Made by a program: the position numbers and the translations under genes
NCBI GenBank assembly: GCA_003260075.1
Contig: QLIY01000513.1
Location: forward strand, 1-64,000
DNA: 64,000 nucleotides
From: Phallusia mammillata
Lineage: Eukaryota; Chordata; Ascidiacea; Phlebobranchia; Ascidiidae
Direction of reading: 5' to 3'
Notes under the pieces: model-generated
The model's input: the letters and a program-made list of their open reading frames with translations, nothing else
Told to the model about the DNA's origin: nothing
Database searches by the model: none
In this document: piece after piece, positions 57,001 to 64,000 of the stretch
Numbering within the stretch: the first letter of the stretch is position 1
Layout of the letters: each line of letters starts with the position of its first letter

Positions 57001-59564
57001 AGAATCCGTTTAAAGAAGAAAAAAATGACAAGTTTGATGATGAAAATAACGGCCCAAATAGATGTAAAAAGCGACAAGCTTTATTGTTCAAACATTTCGG
57101 CAAATGCTCATGCCATCATCAGTGAGGGGGGGGGGGAAATAACGGCCCAAATAGATGTAAAGAGCGACAAGCTTCATTGTTCAATCGTTTCGGCAATGCT
57201 CATGCCATAATCAGTGATATGAAGGCCATATCAGTTACACCCGTTTATATTCACACAAAAAACCAATTTCATGCATATTAACACATATGGCCAAAATTAT
57301 TCCGCAATTTTTCGCAGTACAAAAAACGCACAAAAATATATGCGATCCTCAAGACAGAAGACGAATTCAAATTTAAAAACAATGGGGGGGGGGCGAATGC
57401 CACATCAGCTCCCGTTTATATTCACAAAAAAAACAATTTCATGCATATTAACACATAGGGCAAAAATTATTCCGCAATTTTTCGCAGTACAAAAAACGCA
57501 CAAAAAATATATATGCGATCCTCAAGACAGAAGACGAATTCAAATTTAAAAACAATATGTTTTTTTACAGTTTATCTTGATCTATTCTGGGATGTACGCC
57601 ACCACCATTACCTACGGCAGTTATGTGTATCCAAAATGGGCCGATGACTTGGGAATTTGCATGAGTTGTGCATGTGCAGTTACTGTACCAATCTACGCTA
57701 TAGGACGACTGGCTTATGGTTATTTCAAAGGCGAAGATTTATGGCAGGTATGAATGATTGTTTATGCTCAATTTATAACACTATCTTGGCCATGATTGAG
57801 TTGAGTTGAGTTTATTTCGCTGGGTGAAGGAAAACATAGTGACACAATTACACTAACTAAAACAATCATAAAGTCGGAAATAGCTGCGCAACGTTGAAAC
57901 GTTGGGGTGCAAAATATTGAAGTTTATAAGTTTTGGGCTGGGTTTACGGTTAAGTGGGGGGGGGGAGAAGATTTATGGAAGGTAGGAAAGTTTGTTTAAT
58001 TTATAACATTATCTTGTTTATTTCCCTTGGTGAAGGAACACATAGCAGCGTAATTGCATTGAATAATAACCAATACGGGAATAGCTGTGCAGCGTTATAA
58101 CCAGGGTTGCCATCGACATGGACCTCAAAATAAGGACACCAAAAAAATTAAATTTCCACATGAAACGAAACAAACGTTTTTTAACAGATCTTTGAATTTA
58201 TACGAGCCATGAAACACGACCTTTTTGCCAGAAACAATATGTTCCAGCAATTCCTTGTTCATAAAAAATACTTCTGCCTCTTACGACAGCTCAGGTCTAG
58301 GTTTACTTTTACTTGCAGTAGGAAGTTGACTGATAAAATTGTTGAAAATAAGACAAAATAAGGATTAAAGTCAAAAAGAGGGACATTTCTTAGAAATAAG
58401 GACAAAGATTTTTTTGAGACATTGCCCTTCAAAATAAGGATATTTTTTAGAAATAAGGACAAAGATTTTTTTAAGATATTGCCCTTCAAAATAAGGACAA
58501 ATCTTAGAAATAAGGACGGTATGACAATGACAACCGTATAACGTCAAGATATGCAAAGTAAGCCATGTAACTTGAAGGTGTAAATTTTGGTTTAGTGCTG
58601 TGCCTAAGAAAATACTTGTTTTTGGGTGAATATGTTTGCTAATTTCCGACAAACGACGTAAAAAGGACAGTTATTTCAACTTTGGGAACTAACTAAAAGT
58701 TAGGAGTTTAGATTTAATTTAAGTTTTAAAGTTATTTTCATTATAAAGGGGGGGGGGAATTTAAATACTTTGCTTGTTTCCGAAGAGCACAGTTATTTTA
58801 GATTAAGGAACTAAGTAAAAACCAGGACTTTTCGATCTGAGTTTTTAAGTCGATCTGAGTTTATTGCTATTTTTATTATAAATCTCACCCTAACCCAAAC
58901 AGCCCTAACCGTCAGCATTTTCACACATTTTTTAATGTTAGTTAATAAATTAATTTAGCTGAATTACAAATGTGAATTAGTTTTTAGCAATTTGAAACTA
59001 AAATTAAACTTAGTTTTGATGTATTTAAAAAAGAACAACTCTAACCTAAATGAAAAAGCCTCAAATAAGCTTAACAGGAAAAATATTTTGTTTGATTCTT
59101 TTCTGTTTTTTATAGATAATGCAAAAAGGACTTTTATGGAAATAATACACATAGAAATAGTACACAGCATAGAAACAATAATGCAACAAAAAGAATGTAA
59201 TTATTTATAAGCGTTTTCTGGTGTATGATACATTGTTAGCATATTTACAAATAAAGGTTAATAACTTTTACGGTTATAATTTCGCTTCAAAAACCTGGTG
59301 CAAAAAAGTCTTCTTGATTTTTTCTTAGTTCTCAAAAGGGTGCATGTCTATAACACCCATATATCACAAAATATTCATAAATTTGTATTCAATTTGTTCT
59401 AGCTGCTTTTACCGAGTGAAAAATGGGGTCCATCCGACCGTTCAATCAAGTACGAGCAGCCACATCGACACCAAATGGATATTTCGGCGGTTTATACAAA
59501 CCCTAACTTTGCTGGAGACGATATACCGAAATTCAATATCACAGAGCACAAGACAAGACTGTAA
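38404..59564 (+). CDS. SLC6 sodium/chloride-dependent amino-acid transporter, glycine/proline type (13 exons)
   Basis: Exons: 38,404-38,418; 44,607-44,883; 47,061-47,215; 48,032-48,177; 49,418-49,556; 50,579-50,713; 50,776-50,879; 52,384-52,621; 53,438-53,569; 54,534-54,633; 56,101-56,216; 57,571-57,747; 59,403-59,564. They total 1,896 nt, or 631 residues, all in phase. TM1 carries the SLC6 signature [22 protein letters not shown]3 has the conserved tyrosine in [13 protein letters not shown]6 [13 protein letters not shown], and TM8 [18 protein letters not shown]. The second extracellular loop has the family's cysteine pair (C-x9-C) and a Thr/Ser-rich stretch with four N-glycosylation sequons. 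Known role: Na+/Cl- coupled uptake across the plasma membrane. TM8 resembles the proline transporter while TM3 and TM6 resemble glycine transporters, so the substrate is unresolved. The five-codon first exon, before a 6.2-kb intron, is the least certain part. Confidence 0.93.
39235..39612 (-). mobile_element. GC-rich-ended MITE (GAGTTGTAA...GGGCC family)
   Basis: Carries GAACCCGGCCCGATTTAC and the 'CCCGAACCCGAAAGC' side of the element found complete at 48,320-48,694. It includes the shared 'AGTGTCGGTAAAGACCAA-ACAACAAACACAATCGACAATTGG' core, which is present twice around a short poly-G tract. Confidence 0.65.
39905..40083. mobile_element. 180-bp MITE (CAGTGGTGGGA family)
   Basis: Ends CAGTGGTGGGATTCAACTGG and GAATCCCACCACTG, with the family's GAACCGGTT interior. 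It lies in SLC6 intron 1. Any ORF through it is spurious. Confidence 0.92.
41279..41664. mobile_element. hAT-type MITE, GGACCGCG family
   Basis: Left end CAGTGGTTTTCAAAAACTTTTTC, right end CAGTTTGAGAACACCGG. It is collinear with 34,079-34,499. The right end and following intron recur after a 10-base poly-G tract at 41,812-41,821. Confidence 0.78.
41994..42012. other. poly-G gap tract (19)
   Basis: SLC6 intron 1, at the end of the second flanking copy that starts at 41,823. Confidence 0.65.
42123..42292. mobile_element. MITE (CAGTGGTGGGA family), inverted copy
   Basis: Ends CAGTGGTGGAATTCAAATTTT and GAATCCCACCACTG. Flanks ATTGTACT / GTTGTACT are a near-exact 8-bp duplication. SLC6 intron 1. 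Confidence 0.9.
43900..44400. repeat. tRNA-derived SINE copies flanking a gap tract
   Basis: Inverted tRNA-like sequence (GGTGGGATTCGAACTCACGAC) with its tail at 43,921-43,990 ('GAATCAGCCGGTCACCAAGCATTC') and a forward tail ('GGTTCGAATCCCACCGCAGG') at about 44,291-44,330. Another inverted head is at 44,457-44,500. The middle recurs across the poly-G tract at 44,135-44,144. SLC6 intron 1. Confidence 0.65.
45687..46237 (+). mobile_element. GC-rich-ended MITE (GAGTTGTA...CAACTCTG), repeated core
   Basis: Starts GCAGAGTTGTATGTTGGGTC and ends CAGGCTCGTTTGCAACTCTG. Part of the core is present twice around the poly-G tract at 45,909-45,918. SLC6 intron 2. Confidence 0.65.
47244..47352 (+). pseudogene. 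partial second copy of SLC6 exon 3
   Basis: The 3' 107 bp or so of exon 3 and its donor recur directly after a 10-base poly-G tract. All three differences in the coding part are synonymous (TCA/TCT, TTG/CTG, GAT/GAC). Most likely the other allele of the same exon. Confidence 0.78.
48320..48694 (+). mobile_element. GC-rich-ended MITE (GAGTTGTAAGTCGGGCC) with internal gap tract
   Basis: Ends CAGAGTTGTAAGTCGGGCC and TGGCCCGTTTACAACTCTGG form inverted repeats of about 17 bp. The 40-base poly-G tract at 48,626-48,665 lies inside, near the right end. Relatives lie at 5,568-5,782, 39,235-39,612 and 45,687-46,237. Confidence 0.78.
48955..49180 (-). repeat. tRNA-derived SINE, repeated around a single N
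   Basis: The reverse complement has GGCAGGAACTTGGCCTAACG and GGGTTCGAACCCCGCG (A- and B-box-like). The 80 bp at 49,019-49,098 recur at 49,100-49,180 directly after the lone N at 49,099, a contig join made without a poly-G filler. Confidence 0.7.
49585..50270 (+). repeat. 70-bp minisatellite array with 140-bp higher-order period
   Basis: About nine units of 70 bp in SLC6 intron 5. The first six alternate between a type with GTACGACTTTG ... CCCAACAAATTTCGTGCTG and a type with CGAATTTGCACGC ... CCTAACGAGCTTCGTGCAG, so the real period is a 140-bp dimer. The last three units are more diverged. An ORF through it is an accident of the repeat. Confidence 0.88.
51201..51243. other. long poly-G gap tract (43)
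   Basis: SLC6 intron 7, after the left end of a hAT element (GGGCTACTCAAACTTTCTTGC); the element interior is missing. Confidence 0.7.
51945..51979. other. poly-G gap tract (35)
   Basis: SLC6 intron 7, inside a SINE copy: the sequence before it ('GCAGGCAACGGTGCTTGTGATTC') matches that before the complete SINE at 62,053, so the tRNA-like head is what is missing. Confidence 0.7.
53738..53783 (-). repeat. inverted arm of the hammerhead-like element
   Basis: On the minus strand this reads GATGACCTTATAAGTCGAAAC then CAGTGTGCACTGTCTGC, a near copy of the ribozyme-like sequence at 53,864-53,905 with the GAAA box intact but the first core box changed. The element is therefore a foldback with ribozyme-like sequence in both arms. 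Confidence 0.6.
53857..53908 (+). ncRNA. hammerhead ribozyme-like motif, best-paired copy
   Basis: Stem I AGCTGCA (53,857-53,863) pairs perfectly with TGCAGCT (53,902-53,908). The core CTGATGA is at 53,864-53,870. Stem II GACCT-TAT? folds as GACCTTATAGGTC (53,871-53,883) with five pairs. The second core box reads CAAA at 53,884-53,887 where GAAA is required. Stem III ACAGT/ACTGT closes a GTGC loop, and the cleavage-site triplet GTC ends at 53,901. Everything but G12 fits a type I hammerhead. Loss of G12, the general-base guanine, should inactivate it. Structure is read from the sequence; activity is untested. Confidence 0.75.
54012..54084. other. long poly-G gap tract (73)
   Basis: SLC6 intron 9, between the two hammerhead-like copies. 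No flanking duplication. Confidence 0.7.
54268..54329 (+). ncRNA. hammerhead ribozyme-like motif with both core boxes intact
   Basis: Stem I AGCTGCA / TGCAACT (six of seven pairs), CTGATGA at 54,275-54,281, GAAA at 54,305-54,308, GTC ending at 54,322. Stem II is long and AT-rich (GACCGTATATCT...AGATC) and stem III has one mismatch. The two core boxes and cleavage triplet are canonical, so this copy keeps the catalytic residues although its helices have drifted. Confidence 0.62.
54757..54920 (+). repeat. tRNA-derived SINE, full head and tail
   Basis: Head with TGTAGCTCAATTGGTAACTC (A box) and GGGTTCGAATCCCACCG (B box), followed by a tail containing 'CGGCTGATTCGGTATACGCC'. The tail recurs at 62,160-62,220, 44,330-44,400 and 52,160-52,215. 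SLC6 intron 10. Confidence 0.8.
55772..55798. other. poly-G gap tract (27)
   Basis: SLC6 intron 10, next to a SINE tail. Confidence 0.65.
57085..57130 (-). ncRNA. Penelope-type hammerhead-like motif (minus strand)
   Basis: On the minus strand: CTGATGA (57,116-57,122), then a hairpin with GGCA/TGCC arms, then GAAA (57,095-57,098) and TGTTTGAAC. CTGATGA-hairpin-GAAA is the compact layout known from Penelope-like element ends. A sister copy after the poly-G tract (about 57,177-57,216) has CTGATTA and GAAAC. Short flanking helices are not convincing, so this is a candidate only. Confidence 0.45.
57966..57990 (+). pseudogene. short second copy of SLC6 exon 12 end
   Basis: AGAAGATTTATGG-AGGTA repeats the end of exon 12 and its donor after a 10-base poly-G tract, with about 100 bp of related intron after it. 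A fragment, probably an unmerged contig end. Confidence 0.55.
58380..58520. repeat. AAATAAGGACAAAG tandem repeat
   Basis: Two to three units of about 60 bp built on 'AGAAATAAGGACAAAGATTTTTTT' and 'ATTGCCCTTCAAAATAAGGA', in SLC6 intron 12. ORFs through it are repeat artefacts. Confidence 0.75.
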
Positions 59565-59685
59565 ACATATTTTTTTAGCACTTTTAGCACAGTTGCGATG
59601 TTTAAATGCTTGATAGTTTGGCCAATATTTGGCTATATGTGTGTAGTGTTTTTTTTAAGGTGTTCCCAAAATTTGCCAGTAGCCT

Positions 59686-59691
59686 AATAAA
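59686..59691 (+). terminator. poly(A) signal AATAAA for the SLC6 gene
   Basis: AATAAA 122 bp past the stop codon, directly before the 81-base poly-G gap tract at 59,762. Confidence 0.55.
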
Positions 59692-59761
59692 TAATTCGTA
59701 AATCGTAATAAATAATTGCAAATATGGCTATTTTTTGGTATTTAAATGAAACACTTGCGGT

Positions 59762-59842
<81 letters not shown>
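59762..59842. other. long poly-G gap tract (81)
   Basis: Seventy bases past the SLC6 poly(A) signal. No flanking copies; poly-proline frames on the minus strand are artefacts. Confidence 0.7.
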
Positions 59843-59843
<1 letters not shown>

Positions 59844-61387
59844 GTAGCAATAAAAAGTGTACTGTAGAAAAATAAATTTAACACCAAACAAGTGCATTTT
59901 TGTTTTTGAAAGTTTGGTCCTAATTTGTTGGTTCAACAAACCAAACGTTTTTGCAATTGGTTTAACCTTGGGTTACCAGATGTCCGAAATTTTGACGTAA
60001 CATCCTGTCTGGACGATTTCGCTTGGTGAAAGAAAACAGTGACACAGTAGCCCTAAAACAATCACCAGGCCGACAATACCCGCGCAACGTTTAGTGGAGG
60101 GCACAATTGATGGATAATAGCAAAGTGGGCGGCAGCTACACCGTATTATGGAGTGTTATGTGACTGGGGCTCACAAGAAAGTGAGGTTGGCGAATTGTTA
60201 GTACGCACGACTAGGGGGAATTTCCGTGACATCACAAATGACCTGAGTGACGTCATAATTCAATTAACCTCCTAAACGGCTGGCATTTTTGAGATCAAAT
60301 GAAATGTTTGATAAACTTTATTGCAACATTTTCGCGACACGCAAAACGACAATTTCTGGCACAAAAAATTACTCAAAATTTGCAGTTTGTTCAAAAGCAC
60401 ATCAATAAAAACGCAAAAACTATGTAGTTTTAACACTGCCTGATAAGATTTATTTGCTTCGTTCAAATTTTTGCCTGCTTTTGAACGAGTTTGGTGTATA
60501 CGAAAATTAAGAGTTTTTGAAATAATGATATGCAAGAAAAAAAACTCGAATTTACCACTGACATGCTTTACTTAAACGAAAGTAACCCACTTTTTTACTG
60601 TATTTTAGGATGGGGGGGGGGGTAGGTCAAGTTTTTACAAAACAATTTTTGCCTCCTTTTAAACGAGTTCGGTGTATACAAACATTAAGAGTTTTTGAAA
60701 TAATGATATTCAGGAAAAAAAACTCGAATTTACCACTTGTATGCTTCACTAAAACGAAAGTAACCCACTTTTTTACTGTATTTTAGGATGTTTGTTGTAT
60801 AAACAGTAACAATTACTACACATAGATTACCTTTGCATACTTAAGCATCGAAAAAAATAACAGTCGCAAAAACTATTTAAGTATTTTGGCTTCAATTAAA
60901 ATTTACATCACAAAATAATACACCCTAAATTGGAAACAATTTTACCCTTTTATTGTTGACACAGTAGTAATAAAATTTGAAATCCCAATATTTTGAGGTA
61001 CATTTCAATGCTAGGTACTGTTGGTTCGCTCGGTGCATTTTGGTCCAGGCTTTTTAACGGTGGTTGCAAGACTACGTAGAATTTAACAAACTTTGAATTA
61101 TCGCTTATTACCAAGTGGACCGAAGTACCTGTCGTATGGTACGGGCGGTTCTCATTTTATAAATTAAATGTCGGGTGCATTTTACTCTATTGGACTGAAA
61201 ATGTGGCTCCAAACAAAGTAAGGATACATAAGCTATTGCTGCCAGGCATAATATCAAGTTTATAGAGCTCTTCTGGCAAATGTATTTTTATCCCGACGTT
61301 TCGACGTCCTATACGCGCAAAGTGTTGTGACGTGCTTGCGTTTCATTCTTTTTTTTCTTTGTTTATCGTGCACTGTACTAGTCGCAT

Positions 61388-61444
<57 letters not shown>

Positions 61445-61776
61445 GTATAGGACGTCGAAACGTCCGAATAAAAATACAATTGCCAGAAGAGCTCTATAAA
61501 CTTGAAAATAAAGGTACCACCGGTCCATTTGGTGGAAATGCAGTAATGTAACACAATTACTCATTTACATGACAAAATGGACTGTGCGATTCGATGGTAG
61601 CTTGGTTCTACCAGTTCGTTCGGTACAAATGGTGCCCATGTGTTGCAGATAAATTAAATTAATTTAAACTATAATTTCGACAAGGTTCCGAGCGAACCGT
61701 AGGTACCCAGCGGCCCAAAACCATTTTAGTTCAAAGTAATAATCAATACCTCTTAAAACGAACAAAAATTGAATCT
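59843..61776. other. convergent intergenic region, SLC6 to ACBD4/5-like
   Basis: Contains the TGGGGCTCACAAGAAAGTGAGG repeat (60,020-60,210), a repeated block around the poly-G tract at 60,612-60,622, the foldback repeat at 61,225-61,505 and the 56-base poly-G tract 61,388-61,443. No gene is seen. Confidence 0.55.
61225..61505. mobile_element. foldback repeat, second copy, with internal gap tract
   Basis: Arms ending AGAGCTCTTCTGGCAAATG and CAATTGCCAGAAGAGCTCT are inverted repeats. The inner parts read GACGTTTCGACGTCCTATAC and TGTATAGGACGTCGAAACGT. The poly-G tract sits where the spacer and the CTGATGA box should be (compare 13,262-13,440). Confidence 0.7.
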
Positions 61777-63862
61777 CTAACGGCGTCTACGGGCATAACG
61801 CCTCAAAAACATCATAATTATTCTTGCCAGAAACGGCCAAATAATAAAGAACAATGCAGTTTTCGGGTGAATATCTGAAAATGGCCACCAAGAAGGCTGA
61901 GTTGTTTTGCCGTTGCTTTGGTGTAGACAACAGTGATGACGATGCTGAGAGTCCTAAAACGAGAAAAAAATCGTTTTAGTTTAGTTGAAACTGACAGTAT
62001 ACGAGGCAGGCAACGGTGCTTGTGATTCGACTTTCGACGGGTTCACCACTGACCCTGTGTAGCTCAGTTGGCAGAGCGCGGGTCTCGGAAAGACTCCTGT
62101 CGTGAGTTCGAATCCCGCTGCAGGCTAGATTTGTGAACCCAATACATTATGCCTTGCCAAATGGGAATGCTTGGTGACCGGCTGATTCGGTAAAACGCCT
62201 TTAATGGGCCTGGCGTGTTACATATTGTCCAATAACCAGGGGGGGGGGACTGCAGGCTAGATTTGTGAACCCAATATATTATGCCTTGCCAAATGGGAAT
62301 GCTTGGTGACCGGCTGATTCGCTAAAACGCCTTTAATGGGCCTGGCGTGTTACATATTGTCCAATAACCAATGTTTTTAGTCCATTTAAATACCTGTTGC
62401 CTTGCCATGATGATAGTTTCCAATGTAGTAAGTCTGTTTAACACACTATGCATGTCTCGTTGAAGTTGGAGCAGTACGACAGCAATTCTTTCTTCAATCT
62501 GCAAGAAATCAAGTTTGCACATTATGTGGTGACTTTAGGGCATTTTTTTAGTTTAAATGGCCCGTGGGTGAACTGTTGGTTTAACCCAAATTGACTGGGA
62601 CCAACTTTAAATAGGTATCTATTACATATCTAAATTTCAAAAAGCTTGGACCACTCTTTCGTGACCAAACAGAAAAAAAAAATCTTAGACGGTAAACAAG
62701 AAAAGGGAAAAGAATATATTGCCTACATTTGATTTACTTCTATTACTTTCACAACAAAACAACAAAATTTGGTCTCAGGGGGGGGGGCAAATTTCAAAAA
62801 GCTTGGACCACTCTTTCGTGACCAAACAGAAAAAAATAATAATCTTAGACGGTAAACAAGAAAAGGGAAAAGAATATATTGCCTACATGTGATTTACTTC
62901 TATTACTTTCACAACAAAACAACAAAATTTGGTCTCAGGTCAAGTAATTTTTAAAGGATTTTACTCAAGTGAAGCCCTAATACTCAAGTCAAGTCATTTT
63001 TAAGGATTTTACTTGTATTTTTAAACTATGACTCAAATTGAATAAACATACAACACTAAACCAAAACAATTACCTCAGCGTGCTTGTCGCCATGGTTACG
63101 CCATGGTTCATCGCTCCCACCAGCCCCACCTGGGGGGGGGGATATTTATACACTATGACTCAAATTGAATAAACATAGAACACTAAACCAAAACAATTAC
63201 CTCAGCGTGTTTGTCGCCATGGTTACGCCATGGTTCATCGCTCCCACCAGCCCCACCTTGGAGGGGTAATCGTGATGGGGTGTCATGAATTTGAGGGTAA
63301 GTTGACTCGCTTGGGGTTGACGTTGTACCTGTAACACCAAAAATTGTGTAAAACTTGTTCATGTAAATTTAGAACATTTAGAACCTGAGTACTCAGTACC
63401 GTGGGTCACTGTTTTTTATGCTTGGTGCTCGGAGCATTTGCACAAACCGACCAGAGCATTAAATTTGCATAATATAGTGCTGCTAATATATGTAACTAGT
63501 GTTCGAAAGGGTATCCAAGAACAAAAATGACTGTCGTTATAAATGCGTTAGATTGTGGAAAACATGTACGTCTAGGGCCTGTGCAACTTAATACACCGCT
63601 GGTGATGTAAAGGACCTTGCAAAGCTAAAATCAGCATAGAATTGGGAATGTTTGTGACGGCACAATGCACCAAGCGTGCTCGGTCGAGCATCAAGTATTA
63701 ATTTGAGATGCTCAGTGCTTGACCAAACAGAACATTTGCAGTTTTGGCCCTACCACTTTCCATATAAATGTCTATTGACCATCTATTTTACCTTCAGTAT
63801 GTGTTGATTTTAACCGATCTACTCCTCTAGCACCTCTTTCTCCGCCATCCATTAAAGGTTGG
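61777..63862 (-). CDS. ACBD4/5-like tail-anchored acyl-CoA-binding protein, 3' part
   Basis: Minus-strand exons 63,792-63,862, 63,201-63,328, 62,394-62,498 and 61,777-61,953, in phase; the 5' part, with any acyl-CoA-binding domain, lies beyond the window. Seen: a polar linker, then an amphipathic coiled-coil helix (IEERIAVVLLQLQRDMHSVL, then NRLTTLETI) like the ACBD5 coiled coil. After it come QPSWWPF, a single membrane segment (TALFFIIWPFLARIIMMFL) and a basic tail RRYARRRR. Known role: ACBD5 and ACBD4 are peroxisomal tail-anchored proteins tethering peroxisomes to the ER through VAP proteins, and ACBD5 aids very-long-chain fatty acid import. The hydrophobic segment plus basic tail is the known signal for peroxisomal tail anchoring. 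Which paralogue this is cannot be told from here. Part of the second-upstream exon is repeated at 63,074-63,131. Confidence 0.9.
62053..62220 (+). repeat. tRNA-derived SINE, full head and tail
   Basis: Head CCTGTGTAGCTCAGTTGGCA with GAGTTCGAATCCCGCTG (A and B boxes). The tail 'GACCGGCTGATTCGGTAAAACGCC' is shared with other copies. T-stem and acceptor stem do not pair well, which is why I call it a SINE, not a working tRNA gene. The tail recurs after the poly-G tract 62,239-62,248. It lies in the last ACBD4/5-like intron. Confidence 0.78.
63074..63131 (-). pseudogene. partial second copy of an ACBD4/5-like exon
   Basis: The 3' end of exon 63,201-63,328 (with donor) recurs left of a 10-base poly-G tract. 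The only coding difference (AAG/AAA, Lys) is synonymous. Probably an unmerged allele. Confidence 0.75.
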
Positions 63863-63926
63863 CTGAAATATTTAAATACAATTTAAACCTTTTGCGCAAT
63901 AGAGTGGCTGTTAGATATATTACAAG

Positions 63927-64000
63927 CAGTAGTGGGATTCAGACGATTCTATAGAACAGTCTCACAAAATTTTATTTTATGGTTACTGTCAATGGACTTT
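63927..64000. mobile_element. MITE (CAGTGGTGGGA family), cut by the window edge
   Basis: Starts CAGTAGTGGGATTCAGACG and continues with TATAGAACAGTCTCACAAAATTTTA, matching the family left half as far as the window end. Confidence 0.85.

Larger units (their letters stand above)
37058..63141. other. set of ~10-base poly-G gap tracts (right block)
   Basis: Short poly-G tracts at 37,058; 38,012; 38,163; 39,389; 41,102; 41,812; 42,828; 43,623; 44,135; 45,555; 45,909; 46,453; 47,234; 51,131; 52,143; 52,788; 55,063; 55,573; 56,275; 57,126; 57,384; 57,956; 58,748; 60,612; 62,239; 62,778 and 63,132. Lengths are again 10, rarely 11-12, mostly between flanking copies. No short poly-C tract of this kind occurs in this half, and no poly-G tract in the left half. 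Confidence 0.75.

Noticed and set aside
61777-61953. Apparent frameshift removing the basic tail of the ACBD4/5-like protein
   Set aside because: A miscount of the T run. With five T's the frame continues from MMF into LRRYARRRR and stops at TAG as expected.
62053-62128. Functional tRNA gene
   Set aside because: A and B boxes are good, but the acceptor and T stems do not pair, and the same head-plus-tail unit is dispersed, so it is a SINE.

Overview
This is a 64 kb piece of an AT-rich animal nuclear genome. It has spliced genes with introns of about 100 bp to 6 kb, GT-AG junctions, TATA and AATAAA signals, and many hAT-type MITEs and tRNA-derived SINEs. All recognisable genes are metazoan. 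Compact genes plus apparently very high allelic divergence suggest a tunicate (ascidian-like) source, but that is inference, not proof.

Layout. 0-11 kb is repeat-rich and holds one small three-exon gene (3,632-4,896, +) for a secreted, strongly basic, cysteine-rich peptide with its own TATA box and poly(A) signal. 11.26-19.57 kb (+) is a complete LZTFL1 gene (BBSome/cilia regulator), rebuilt from seven exons. 22.3-27.15 kb (-) is a five-exon CMC1 homologue (twin CX9C, cytochrome oxidase assembly) with an N-terminal membrane segment and a C-terminal extension that human CMC1 lacks. 28.9-37.4 kb (+) is an ASB1-like ankyrin/SOCS-box adaptor. 38.4-59.6 kb (+) is a 13-exon SLC6 amino-acid transporter of the glycine/proline type. 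61.8 kb to the right edge (-) is the 3' part of an ACBD4/5-type tail-anchored acyl-CoA-binding protein. Every exon chain was checked for phase, and all join in frame. The genes look like unrelated housekeeping or signalling genes that happen to be neighbours.

Two signals cut across the annotation. (1) Nearly 70 poly-C or poly-G tracts interrupt the window. Most are 10 bases long and sit between two near-identical copies of flanking sequence; the rest are 19-84 bases long and mostly lack flanking copies. Left of about 36.4 kb all are C, right of about 37.05 kb all are G. The best reading is scaffold gap placeholders (10 bases where contigs overlapped unmerged) in two blocks joined in opposite orientation. 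Partial 'duplicated exons' beside them are then probably unmerged alleles, which fits mostly synonymous differences. (2) Several dispersed repeats carry hammerhead-ribozyme architecture. The clearest (53,857-53,908) has all three stems and a GTC cleavage site but one core substitution; a sister copy 400 bp away keeps both core boxes.

Regions without recognised genes (1-3,549; 5,000-11,260; 19,600-22,320; 27,160-28,860; 37,640-38,400; 59,700-61,770) hold repeats, MITEs and gap tracts, as listed. I see no gene in them.
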